A DNA stretch of 7,693 nt from a bacterium UBP9_UBA1432 (GCA_002329445.1 DCTU01000324.1:1-7693); one strand, 5' to 3'. Shown: positions 1 through 5,797, counted from the stretch's first letter. The notes: generated by a model from the sequence alone, not told the origin. Made by a program: numbers and translations.

Positions 1-695
1 TCGGTCCGCCCCAGGTCCAGACAGGTCCACCCCAACGCGTCAAAACACGAAGCATCGGTGGGGTCCAGGGCGATGGCCCGGCGAGCCGCCTCCTCGGCGG
101 CCTCCAGGCGGCTGCAACGATACAGCAGGCGCCCCAGGGCCAGTTGATAGGCAGCCTTCTGCGGATCCAGGGCGATGGCCCGCCGCAGCAGGCGCTCCGC
201 GGTCTCGTCATGTCCCTCCCGAGCCTCGACCAGACCCAGACCGTACACGGCCTCGGCGCAATCCGGGTCCAGGGTGTGAGCCTTCTGGAACTGGGATTGG
301 GCGTCTGCAAAGAAGTCCATGCGGCAGAACGCGTGTCCGGCCCGCAAACAGCGCCGGACCATTCGGCGGCGACGGACCGGGCTGAGTTCCGGTTCAGGCT
401 CTGAAGAAATCCCTCCGGCGGGAATGGGCATGGAACGCGGGACACCATAGTACAGGTGCTCGACGTATTCGATTTGCTCGGTCTGCAACACGCTGCGGAC
501 GCGGGCGCAGGCCGGCGCCAATTCCTCCTTGGCCAACTGCAGCAACAGACCAGGGCGCCCCCGATAGGAGACAACCTGACGCACCCGGTCGCCGGGCAAC
601 TCGGCGAGGGCTTCGTGCAGGTCCGACAGGATGCGGTCGAGACGACCTTCCTCCAAATCCTCGGGACGAGGCAACTCGAAGACGATGGCTTTCAA
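1..695 (-). CDS. TPR-repeat protein, C-terminus beyond the window
   Basis: The role is unknown; TPR repeats usually act as protein-protein docking scaffolds. 231 codons are visible and the frame is still open at base 1. Residues 1-110 form a mixed, charged N-terminal region with no recognised domain. From about residue 112 there are tandem 34-residue TPR units, with the recurrent pattern of A/L helices ending in ALDP: one near 113-146, one near 147-180, one near 181-214, and a fourth beginning at 215. The period also shows in the DNA: an identical 17-base stretch recurs at 64-80 and 166-182, exactly 102 bases (34 codons) apart. The start is TTG, chosen because GGGAGGA lies five bases upstream and a good promoter lies about 70 bases further up. 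The frame stays open upstream to a stop at 774-776, so an earlier start is possible. No signal peptide is seen. Confidence 0.75.
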   Translation of the reverse strand, partial: MKAIVFELPRPEDLEEGRLDRILSDLHEALAELPGDRVRQVVSYRGRPGLLLQLAKEELAPACARVRSVLQTEQIEYVEHLYYGVPRSMPIPAGGISSEPEPELSPVRRRRMVRRCLRAGHAFCRMDFFADAQSQFQKAHTLDPDCAEAVYGLGLVEAREGHDETAERLLRRAIALDPQKAAYQLALGRLLYRCSRLEAAEEAARRAIALDPTDASCFDALGWTCLDLGRT

Positions 696-770
696 TCGTT
701 CCTCCCGAGCGCGGCGATGGACCAGGAATCCGAACCGACAAACAGGGCACCAGAAGGCCCTTATTGAAAG

Positions 771-799
771 ATTTTAGCATAGACAATAGGCCAGGTCAG
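771..799 (-). promoter_or_regulatory. sigma70-like promoter for the TPR gene
   Basis: On the minus strand, CTGACC (794-799) is followed by a 17-base spacer and TAAAAT (771-776). This is five of six matches to the -10 consensus, with an extended TGC just before it. Transcription would begin near 764, giving a leader of about 70 bases to the TTG start at 695. It is one of the few AT-rich spots in the window. No operator was recognised. Confidence 0.6.
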
Positions 800-920
800 C
801 CCGAACAAACGATTGAGTTTCCAAAGCTCCGAATCGGTGAATGGCAGGGTTTCGTCCAGATTCTGGCGTCGATTCCCCGTCGAACAACGTGAAAATCTTT
901 CTGGATCGGGACCGTTTGAG

Positions 921-1030
921 AAGCCCCTGCCAGGAATCGCAGAGGCCCCCCGGCCGAGATCCGGGAAGCCTCCGGCAGGAATCGAAGAGGCCCCCGGGCC
1001 TTGGCCGGGAGGCCTCCAATGAATCCGAAA
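921..1030. repeat. tandem ~45-bp hairpin-forming repeat, two copies plus a degenerate third
   Basis: Copy 1 begins at 921 and copy 2 at 966. Both carry AAGCC, then CAGGAATCG, then AGAGGCCCCC and GGCC, with an internal one-base length difference near the end. A decayed third copy covers about 1010-1030. Each full copy can fold: 942-953 pairs with 961-972 (10 of 12 positions) and 987-1000 pairs with 1003-1016 (12 of 14 positions, two-base loop). The unit lies in the gap between the flotillin stop and the TPR promoter. Other open frames across it are incidental. It could be an intergenic repeat family or a transcript-end structure. Confidence 0.7.
987..1016 (-). terminator. candidate transcript-end hairpin after the flotillin gene
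   Basis: A 14-position stem with two mismatches and a two-base loop begins about 20 bases after the flotillin stop on the minus strand. It is followed by CTTCGATTCC rather than a run of T. A second, weaker hairpin from the neighbouring repeat copy (942-972) follows at once. The position suits termination or 3-prime-end protection, but without a T tract a standard intrinsic terminator cannot be claimed. Confidence 0.35.
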
Positions 1031-1036
1031 GGCTGG

Positions 1037-2617
1037 TCAGGAGTTGGCGTCCGGGCCCTCCAGGGCGATCGGTGGTTCGGCGCCCTTCCTGGCAAGGGGA
1101 ACGGCCGGCGGCACGGTCTGGATTTCCCGCTTCGCCTTCTGTCCCAAGCCAGGCAACTGAGCGGCCAGATCGCCCAGGTCGATACCCGTCAGGGCTTCCA
1201 GCACCGCAGGCATCTGGGCCACCACGTCGGTGACGTCCCGAGTCAGGCGCGAGGCCCCACCACCGCCCTCGCCCGAGTTGATCATCACGATCTTCTCGGT
1301 CTTGGCCAGAGGCGCCGAGATGGCGGATGCGATCTCCGGCATCCGATCGATCAGCATCTGCATGATGGCCGCCTGGTTGTAGGTGCTCCAGGCCGAAGCC
1401 TTCTTGACCATCGCTTCGGCTTCCGAAAGACCCTTGGCCCGAATGACCTCGGCCTCGGCCAGACCCTGGGCCCGACCCACTTCGGCGTGCGCCAGACCCT
1501 GCGCCTTGTTGGCCGCGGCCTCTGCTTCGCCCTGCTTCTGGCGAATCTCGGCGCTGGCGAAACCGGTCAGGCGATTGGCCTCGGCCTGACCTTCGGCGGT
1601 GGCCTTCAGCTTGAACTGCTCGGCGGTGGCCAGCGTCTGGATCTCATACTGCTTGGCCTCGGCCGGCTTGCGCACGGTGGCCACCAGCTCCACTTCGCGA
1701 CGCTCGGCCTCGCTCTTCTGGACCTGGATCTGCTTCTGCTTCTCGACCACCTGGATCTGGACTTCCTGCTCCTTGACCTTCTGGGCCGAGATGTTCTTCT
1801 GCAGGTCGTAGGACAGGTCGGCTTCGGCTTCGCGCTGCTTGGAGGCGATGTTGTATTCCGCCTGCTGGATGCGGAAGTCCCGGTCCTTCTCGGCAATCCG
1901 GGTCTTGGCCTCGATCTTGGCGATCTCGGCTTCCTGGCTGGCTCCGGCGGCGGCCTTCTGGGCGTCACGGGCGGCGTTGGCTTCGGCAATGGCGGCGTCG
2001 CGCTTGACCTCGGCGGTGCGTGGCTTGCCCAGGGCAGCCAGGTAGCCCTGGTTGTCTTTGACGTCCTTGATCGAGAAGGAGTCGATGGTCAGACCCATGT
2101 TGGCCAGGTCTCGGCTGGAGACCTCGGCCACCTTCTGGGCGAACTCATCTCGGGCGGTGATGATCCCCTCCACGTTCATCTGGCCGATGATCGCGCGGGT
2201 GTGGCCTTCGAGGGTCTGCTTGACGATCTCCTTGATCTCCATCGGGCTCTTGGAGAGGAAGCGTTCCAGGGCCAGTCGGACCATGTCCGGCTCGTTGCGG
2301 ACCTTGACCTGGGCCACGGCGTCTATGATCACCGGAACCCCTTGAGCCGTGTAGACCTCGGGGGTCAGCAGCTCGATGGTCATGGTCTCCAGAGAGAAGC
2401 GGTCCACCCGCTCGAAGAGGGGGATGACCAGTTGACCCGAGCCGATCACCAGGCGCGGTTCGCTGCCGCGGCCGGAAATGACGAGCACCTCGTTGGGACT
2501 GGCCTTCTGGTACATCCGGGCATAGATCATCACCACGACGAGGACGACCGCAAAGAAACCGACCACGCCGAAAAGGATCAGACCTGCCGTTCCACCGGGA
2601 ACTGTCGAAATATCCAT
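1037..2617 (-). CDS. flotillin-family SPFH/band-7 protein (YqiK/YuaG type)
   Basis: Flotillins are membrane-anchored scaffolds that oligomerise in ordered membrane domains and influence membrane fluidity and protein-complex assembly. This one has 526 residues, close to the usual length of about 500-550. A single hydrophobic segment spans about residues 10-33. The SPFH/band-7 domain follows (about 40-200), opening with SPNEVLVISG. A long charged coiled coil rich in Ala, Glu, Lys and Gln covers about 200-410, including three 11-residue AQGLAEAEV-like repeats at 372-404. A Gly-rich hinge at 449-455 precedes a C-terminal tail with helical and Pro-rich parts. The ATG at 2617 is preferred because the family begins with the membrane segment and AGGAGG lies ten bases upstream; an in-frame extension to 3034 would overlap the NfeD-like gene. 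It starts 14 bases after that gene, so the two are almost certainly co-transcribed and act together. Confidence 0.93.
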   Translation of the reverse strand: MDISTVPGGTAGLILFGVVGFFAVVLVVVMIYARMYQKASPNEVLVISGRGSEPRLVIGSGQLVIPLFERVDRFSLETMTIELLTPEVYTAQGVPVIIDAVAQVKVRNEPDMVRLALERFLSKSPMEIKEIVKQTLEGHTRAIIGQMNVEGIITARDEFAQKVAEVSSRDLANMGLTIDSFSIKDVKDNQGYLAALGKPRTAEVKRDAAIAEANAARDAQKAAAGASQEAEIAKIEAKTRIAEKDRDFRIQQAEYNIASKQREAEADLSYDLQKNISAQKVKEQEVQIQVVEKQKQIQVQKSEAERREVELVATVRKPAEAKQYEIQTLATAEQFKLKATAEGQAEANRLTGFASAEIRQKQGEAEAAANKAQGLAHAEVGRAQGLAEAEVIRAKGLSEAEAMVKKASAWSTYNQAAIMQMLIDRMPEIASAISAPLAKTEKIVMINSGEGGGGASRLTRDVTDVVAQMPAVLEALTGIDLGDLAAQLPGLGQKAKREIQTVPPAVPLARKGAEPPIALEGPDANS

Positions 2618-2631
2618 GAACCGGGTGCCTC

Positions 2632-3189
2632 CTACACTTGACGATCGACCCTGCTGACGACCAGGGTCGGCCCGACGCTTCTGTCGATCCGGACGGGGAT
2701 GCCGGCGGGAATCGCGCTCCCATCCGAGGAGCGGGCCAGGGCCTTCTGCTGACCGCGGCCATCCCGATAGAGAACCTCCCCCACCCCACCTTCGGGAATC
2801 GCCGTGAAGACCTCGGCCGAGAGGCCGTCCACCTTCTCGGATCGCACCACGGCCCCCCCGCGCACGAAGAGGCGGTAGAAGAAGAAGGACAGCACGGTCA
2901 TGCTGACGGCAGCAGCCAGGATCGAGTACAGGATGCTGCGCATGGGCGAAACCCCGAGCCCATGCAGGAGGATCAGGCCGAAAGCCCCCAGGCTGGTGGT
3001 GAAGAAAGCCAGGCTGATGGGGCTGAGGAAACAACCTCCGCCGTCGTCGCCGCCCGCGTCCGCCCCCCCATCTCCACCGTCTCCTCCGAACAGGAAGGCC
3101 ACGCCGCAGAAGAGCAGGCCCGCCAGGACGAAGCCTCCATAGACCAGGGTCAGGTTCAGCCCCTCGACGGCATCTCGGATGGTCTCCAC
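2632..3189 (-). CDS. NfeD/YuaF-like membrane protein, flotillin partner
   Basis: The family forms short integral membrane proteins with a C-terminal OB-like barrel, encoded beside flotillins and thought to work with them in membrane organisation. The protein has 185 residues. Hydrophobic segments lie at about 14-34, 58-77 and 84-106. Between the first two is a Gly/Asp-rich stretch (35-52) with repeated GGDGG. From about 117 the sequence alternates beta-type residues with glycines (SAEVFTAIPEGGVGEV, then IPVRI and TLVVSRV), as expected for the small barrel. The GTG at 3189 was chosen because GGAGG lies seven bases upstream. An ATG seven codons earlier would put that ribosome site inside the coding region and has no clear site of its own. 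The assignment rests on topology, barrel and neighbour; it could equally be called YqiJ-like. Confidence 0.82.
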   Translation of the reverse strand: METIRDAVEGLNLTLVYGGFVLAGLLFCGVAFLFGGDGGDGGADAGGDDGGGCFLSPISLAFFTTSLGAFGLILLHGLGVSPMRSILYSILAAAVSMTVLSFFFYRLFVRGGAVVRSEKVDGLSAEVFTAIPEGGVGEVLYRDGRGQQKALARSSDGSAIPAGIPVRIDRSVGPTLVVSRVDRQV

Positions 3190-3264
3190 GCGCCTACCTC
3201 CCGCAAACATGGCGAGGTTCGCAGGACCGGGCGGCAAACCTGCCTTCAGGCGTCGAGGTGGGGA

Positions 3265-3618
3265 TCAGTCTTCAGGCGAGAGCGGGGTGGTCTCCCAGGA
3301 ATCCTCCCCGGCCTCCCCCTCCGACGGGTTCGGCTCTCTGGGAAGGAACGGATCCGGGAAGAGCGGCGAGATCCCGCTGTAGCGGCAACGTCGGTCCGCC
3401 TGGTAGCAGGGCACGATGTTCTCGCAGTAGATGGCCCCCTCGGGGCCTTTGTGGTGGGGGCCTTTGTAGTCGGGGTACTCCACCAGGACCGTGACGTCGA
3501 TGTCCAGCAGATAGCAATGCTTGACCTGGGGTTCCAGAGCCTTCTGACGCAGCGCCTGGGCCACCTGGCGCGACTTTCCCGCCCTCACGTGTTGCAGGGG
3601 ACTGGCCTCCTCGAACAT
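3265..3618 (-). CDS. uncharacterised 117-residue Cys-containing protein
   Basis: I do not recognise this family. The protein is soluble-looking, with no signal peptide or membrane segment. A basic, Gln-rich helical N-terminus (1-32) is followed by a compact core, about 33-93, that looks conserved in style. The core contains CYLLDIDVTVLVEYPDY, then KGPHHKGPEG, IYCENIVPCYQ, CRYSGISPLFPDPF. The Cys residues are at 35, 65, 71 and 78, with two His at 55-56, so metal binding is conceivable but unproven. The tail after 93 is acidic and low in complexity. The ATG at 3618 is preferred over the GTG at 3624 because GGAGG sits six bases upstream of the ATG and abuts the GTG. It follows a predicted promoter by about 25 bases and precedes the NfeD-like gene by 75 bases, so it is probably first in the flotillin transcript. 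Confidence 0.75.
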   Translation of the reverse strand: MFEEASPLQHVRAGKSRQVAQALRQKALEPQVKHCYLLDIDVTVLVEYPDYKGPHHKGPEGAIYCENIVPCYQADRRCRYSGISPLFPDPFLPREPNPSEGEAGEDSWETTPLSPED

Positions 3619-3647
3619 GGCCACCCTCCAGGGGCGCCCGATAAGCC

Positions 3648-3676
3648 ATTCTACAGTCTCGAATCAGACCCTACAA
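3648..3676 (-). promoter_or_regulatory. candidate promoter for the small Cys protein, NfeD-like and flotillin genes
   Basis: On the minus strand, TTGTAG (3671-3676) is followed by a 17-base spacer and TAGAAT (3648-3653), five of six matches at -10 and three of six at -35. Transcription would begin near 3641, about 23 bases before the ATG at 3618, which supports that start. It lies downstream of the iscU inverted repeat, consistent with a new transcription unit. Confidence 0.5.
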
Positions 3677-3689
3677 TCAAAGGGGCGGA

Positions 3690-3750
3690 CCGGGAGCAAT
3701 TCCCGAAAGCCGACTGGCAGAAGCGACCTGACCGGCCAGGCTGCTCCCGG
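3690..3750 (-). terminator. long inverted repeat after iscU, possible terminator
   Basis: A perfect nine-base pair of arms, CCGGGAGCA at 3690-3698 and TGCTCCCGG at 3742-3750, encloses about 43 bases. Inside is a smaller CCTG/CAGG stem at 3727-3740. It starts immediately after the iscU stop. The bases that follow on the minus strand (TCCGCCCCTTTGATTG) are only weakly T-rich. It probably marks the end of the iron-sulfur operon and insulates the next promoter, but the class of terminator is uncertain. Confidence 0.4.
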
Positions 3751-3751
3751 C

Positions 3752-4114
3752 TCAGGAAATTACGCCTTCACCCAGGGCCGCCCTCAAGGTCTCGACGGCC
3801 AGGGCTGCACCGTGCGTCTTGGAGGGGGGCAACCCGCCCAGGGCCTCGACCAGGTCGGCGGCCTCCAGGGTCAGGACCTCGCGGGAGGAGAGGCCGCGGA
3901 CCAACTCGGCCAGCATGCTGGCCGAAGCGATGGCGGCGGCGCATCCAAAAGCGCGAAAGCCGACCTCCTCCAGGCGGTCCTCGACCACGCGGGTCCAGAA
4001 CTCGACCACATCCCCACAGACCGGGTTCTCCAGGCGGGCGTGGCCGGTCGCCGCGGAAACCACGCCGACGTGACGAGGATGGTGGAAGTGGTCCAGGACG
4101 ATCGGGCTGTACAT
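3752..4114 (-). CDS. iscU: IscU/NifU-N-like iron-sulfur cluster scaffold, third ligand Cys missing
   Basis: Scaffolds of this family accept sulfur from the desulfurase, build [2Fe-2S] or [4Fe-4S] clusters and hand them on. The protein has 120 residues, near the normal 125-130. It begins MYSPIVLDHFHHPRHVG, the family N-terminus. It keeps NPVCGD with Cys33 and the assembly Asp35, and FGCAAAIASASM with Cys58. The C-terminal segment LPPSKTHGAALA aligns with the family PPVKxHCSxLA, so the third Cys is Gly102 (codon GGT, one base from TGT). His101, next to it, is retained. The ATG overlaps the desulfurase stop by one base (TGATG) with GGAG just upstream, which indicates translational coupling and a fixed protein ratio. 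Family identity is firm. Whether it is a full scaffold, a delivery variant or uses another ligand cannot be told from sequence. Confidence 0.9.
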   Translation of the reverse strand: MYSPIVLDHFHHPRHVGVVSAATGHARLENPVCGDVVEFWTRVVEDRLEEVGFRAFGCAAAIASASMLAELVRGLSSREVLTLEAADLVEALGGLPPSKTHGAALAVETLRAALGEGVIS

Positions 4115-5271
4115 CAGCTCCGAGACCTGGGCGCCAGGGAGCGCAAGCGCCGGACGGCCTCCACCAGGGCCTGGGCCGCCTGGTCGACTTCTTCGACGGT
4201 ATTCTCCCTGCCCAGAGTCAGACGCAGACTGCCGTGGGCCCGTTGCAGGGGAAGCCCCAAGGCCTTGAGCACGTGCGAGGGTTCCAGGGTTGCGTTGGAG
4301 CAGGCCGAACCGGTGGAGACGCAGATTCCCTTGCGGTCCAGTTGCAGCAGCAGCGACTCGCCCTCCGCCCCTTCAAAGACGAAACTGGCCGTTCCTGGAA
4401 GGCGCAACTCGGGATGCCCGGTCAGGTGGGCGTCGGGGAGTTCACCGAGAACCCGCTCCACCAGGCGGTTCCGGAGTGTGCGGAGACGCTCAGCGCGCTC
4501 CTCGCGCCCGGCGCAGGCCAGATCCAAGGCCCGGGCCAGGCCCACGACCCCGGGGACATTCTCGGTGCCGGAGCGCAGTCCGCGTTCCTGGCCTCCCCCA
4601 AACAGCAGGGGTTCCACCCGAATCCCGGTCTTCAGGTACAGGGCTCCCACCCCCTTGGGGCCGTGGAACTTATGGGCCGAAAGACTCAGGGCGTCGACCC
4701 CGAGCTGCCCGACGTCCACGGGGATGTGGCCCACCGCCTGGACGGCATCGCTGTGCAGAAGGATTCCCCGGCCCCGAAGCAGCTCCGCGATCTCAGCCAC
4801 GGGCTGGAGGCTCCCGATCTCGTTGTTGGCCAACATGACCGAGACCAGGACGGTCCCGGGCCCGCATGCCTCCAGCACGGCCTGGGGATCGACCCGCCCC
4901 CACTCATCCACCGGCAGGCGCGTGACCCGGAAACCTTCCCGCTCGAGCTGGTCACAGGCGTGCAGGACGGCGTGGTGCTCGATCCTCGTGGTGACCACAT
5001 GGTCGCCGTGCTCACGATGGGCCCGGGCCAGTCCCAGGACTGCCAGGTTGTCGGCCTCCGTCCCACTGGCGGTGAAGACGATCTCGGACGCCTGGCGTGC
5101 GCCCAGATGTCCGGCCACGCCCTGGCGGGCCTGGTCCAGGGCTCGGCGGGCCTCCAGGGATGGCCGGTGGACGTTGGACGGGTTGGCGTAGACCCGGGTG
5201 AAATACGGCAGCATGGCCTCCAGGACCTCAGGAGCGACCGGGGTGGTCGCCGCATGGTCGAGGTAGATCAT
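4114..5271 (-). CDS. iscS: cysteine desulfurase, IscS/NifS class I
   Basis: This is a PLP enzyme that converts L-cysteine to L-alanine and passes a persulfide sulfur to the scaffold; it is cytoplasmic and dimeric. It has 385 residues, NifS-like in length and shorter than E. coli IscS. It opens with IYLDHAATTP. The PLP-stacking His is in IEHH (about 99), Asp175 and Gln178 are in HSDAVQ, and the Schiff-base Lys201 is in SAHKFHGPKG. RSGTEN is at 233-238. The catalytic Cys324 lies in the long mobile loop STGSACSNA, as in the class I branch, so no catalytic residue is missing. The ATG at 5271 has AAGGAGG five bases upstream. It lies about 100 bases after the IscA-like gene and overlaps the scaffold start. 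The operon order is A-S-U, with no IscR or chaperone genes in view. Confidence 0.96.
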   Translation of the reverse strand: MIYLDHAATTPVAPEVLEAMLPYFTRVYANPSNVHRPSLEARRALDQARQGVAGHLGARQASEIVFTASGTEADNLAVLGLARAHREHGDHVVTTRIEHHAVLHACDQLEREGFRVTRLPVDEWGRVDPQAVLEACGPGTVLVSVMLANNEIGSLQPVAEIAELLRGRGILLHSDAVQAVGHIPVDVGQLGVDALSLSAHKFHGPKGVGALYLKTGIRVEPLLFGGGQERGLRSGTENVPGVVGLARALDLACAGREERAERLRTLRNRLVERVLGELPDAHLTGHPELRLPGTASFVFEGAEGESLLLQLDRKGICVSTGSACSNATLEPSHVLKALGLPLQRAHGSLRLTLGRENTVEEVDQAAQALVEAVRRLRSLAPRSRS

Positions 5272-5335
5272 CGGGTCCTCCTTGGCACGGATTGAACTCC
5301 CTCACGAGCGCGCGAGAATCACCGGAAGAGAAGGC

Positions 5336-5358
5336 GCCGGGGGGGGTCGCCCCCCGGC
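5336..5358 (-). terminator. GC hairpin between iscA and iscS, possible attenuator or processing site
   Basis: Nine perfect pairs, GCCGGGGGG at 5336-5344 against CCCCCCGGC at 5350-5358, close a five-base loop. It lies 15 bases after the iscA stop. The minus-strand sequence that follows is GCCTTCTCTTCC, only partly T-rich. Because iscS has no convincing promoter of its own in the remaining gap, partial termination or differential mRNA stability is more likely than a full stop. Confidence 0.45.
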
Positions 5359-5373
5359 CGGGGGCCTGGAGGG

Positions 5374-5700
5374 CTAGCCTCCGCAGGACCCCGAGCAGCC
5401 GCCGCAGGAGCGGACCGCGTTGGGGTTGTTGAACTGAAAGCCCCCCCCGTGGACGTCGCTGGTGAAGTCCAGCTCGGTCCCCTGCAGATAGGCATAGCTC
5501 TGCCCGTCGACCACGATGCGCAGCCCATCGGACTCGAAGACATGGTCGTCCTCGCGAACCTCCTGGTCGAAGCCCAAGGCGTAGCCCGGTCCCGAACAGG
5601 TCATCCCCTGGACTCCCATCCTGAGGACGGCATCCTTCAGCTTGTGGTCTTCCATCAGTCTCTTGACTTCGCGAACAGCGGATTCGGTCGCGGTGATCAT
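5374..5700 (-). CDS. iscA: A-type iron-sulfur carrier, IscA/ErpA/HesB family
   Basis: A-type carriers bind iron or clusters and deliver them to apoproteins. The protein has 108 residues, the normal length. It begins MITATESAVREVKRL, and the family body follows, including FTSDVHGGGFQFNNPNA, which matches the usual D...GxxFxxxNPNA region. Conserved Cys35 sits in GMTCSGPGY, and the tail is SCGGCSGSCGG with Cys99, Cys102 and Cys106. The usual tail is CGCG (C-x-C), so the spacing here is altered and a Cys is added. The ATG at 5700 is chosen because AGGAGG lies ten bases upstream and the family starts here. An in-frame ATG at 5721 would translate the ribosome site itself and has no site of its own. 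It is the first gene behind a strong predicted promoter. Confidence 0.92.
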   Translation of the reverse strand: MITATESAVREVKRLMEDHKLKDAVLRMGVQGMTCSGPGYALGFDQEVREDDHVFESDGLRIVVDGQSYAYLQGTELDFTSDVHGGGFQFNNPNAVRSCGGCSGSCGG

Positions 5701-5723
5701 CGGTTGGTTTCCTCCTGACATCC

Positions 5724-5758
5724 GGATCGGCCGGCCCCGAAGAGCCGGGGGGCGATCC
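5724..5758 (-). promoter_or_regulatory. structured leader hairpin upstream of iscA
   Basis: GGATCG at 5724-5729 pairs perfectly with CGATCC at 5753-5758. The GC-rich interior can pair further in more than one way (GGCC and CCGG blocks). It lies in the predicted 5-prime untranslated leader, between the start point near 5762 and the ribosome site near 5710. It matches no riboswitch class I know, so it is reported only as structure. Confidence 0.35.
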
Positions 5759-5768
5759 TGCGAGACCG

Positions 5769-5797
5769 ATTATAGGTGTCCGGCCCGATCCCGACAA
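5769..5797 (-). promoter_or_regulatory. sigma70-like promoter of the iron-sulfur operon
   Basis: On the minus strand, TTGTCG (5792-5797) is followed by exactly 17 bases and a perfect TATAAT (5769-5774). Transcription would begin near 5762, about 62 bases before the iscA ATG. It sits in the 120-base gap after the ComM-type gene. A CAACCG/CGGTTG inverted repeat (5795-5810) overlaps the -35 element. Confidence 0.75.

Noticed and set aside
394..786. 130-codon minus-strand frame beginning at ATG 786
   Set aside because: It overlaps the TPR gene in another frame, is Arg/Pro/Ser-rich, and its ATG lies upstream of the predicted transcription start.
921..1030. CRISPR array
   Set aside because: Only two to three copies, no distinct spacers, the repeats abut and are imperfect.
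796..1095. 99-codon minus-strand frame with internal amino-acid repeats
   Set aside because: The repeats simply translate the tandem DNA repeat, and the frame overlaps the flotillin C-terminus out of frame.
1001..2641. 546-codon open frame on the plus strand opposite flotillin
   Set aside because: It is exactly antisense to a clear flotillin and its translation is Leu/Gly/Asp-rich low-complexity sequence, as expected from the reverse of GC-biased codons. No ribosome site or family resemblance.
2618..3034. N-terminal extension of flotillin to 3034
   Set aside because: It would be read out of frame through the NfeD-like gene, and the extension is Arg/Gly/Pro-rich without homology. The normal start has its own ribosome site.
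3427..3475. Short direct repeat GGGGCCTTTGT within the small gene
   Set aside because: It encodes the repeated KGP in one protein loop, so it needs no separate explanation.
2638..5295. 885-codon open frame on the plus strand across five minus-strand genes
   Set aside because: It crosses several gene boundaries, matches no family and is Pro/Arg/Gly/Gln-rich. Long antisense frames are common in GC-rich genomes.
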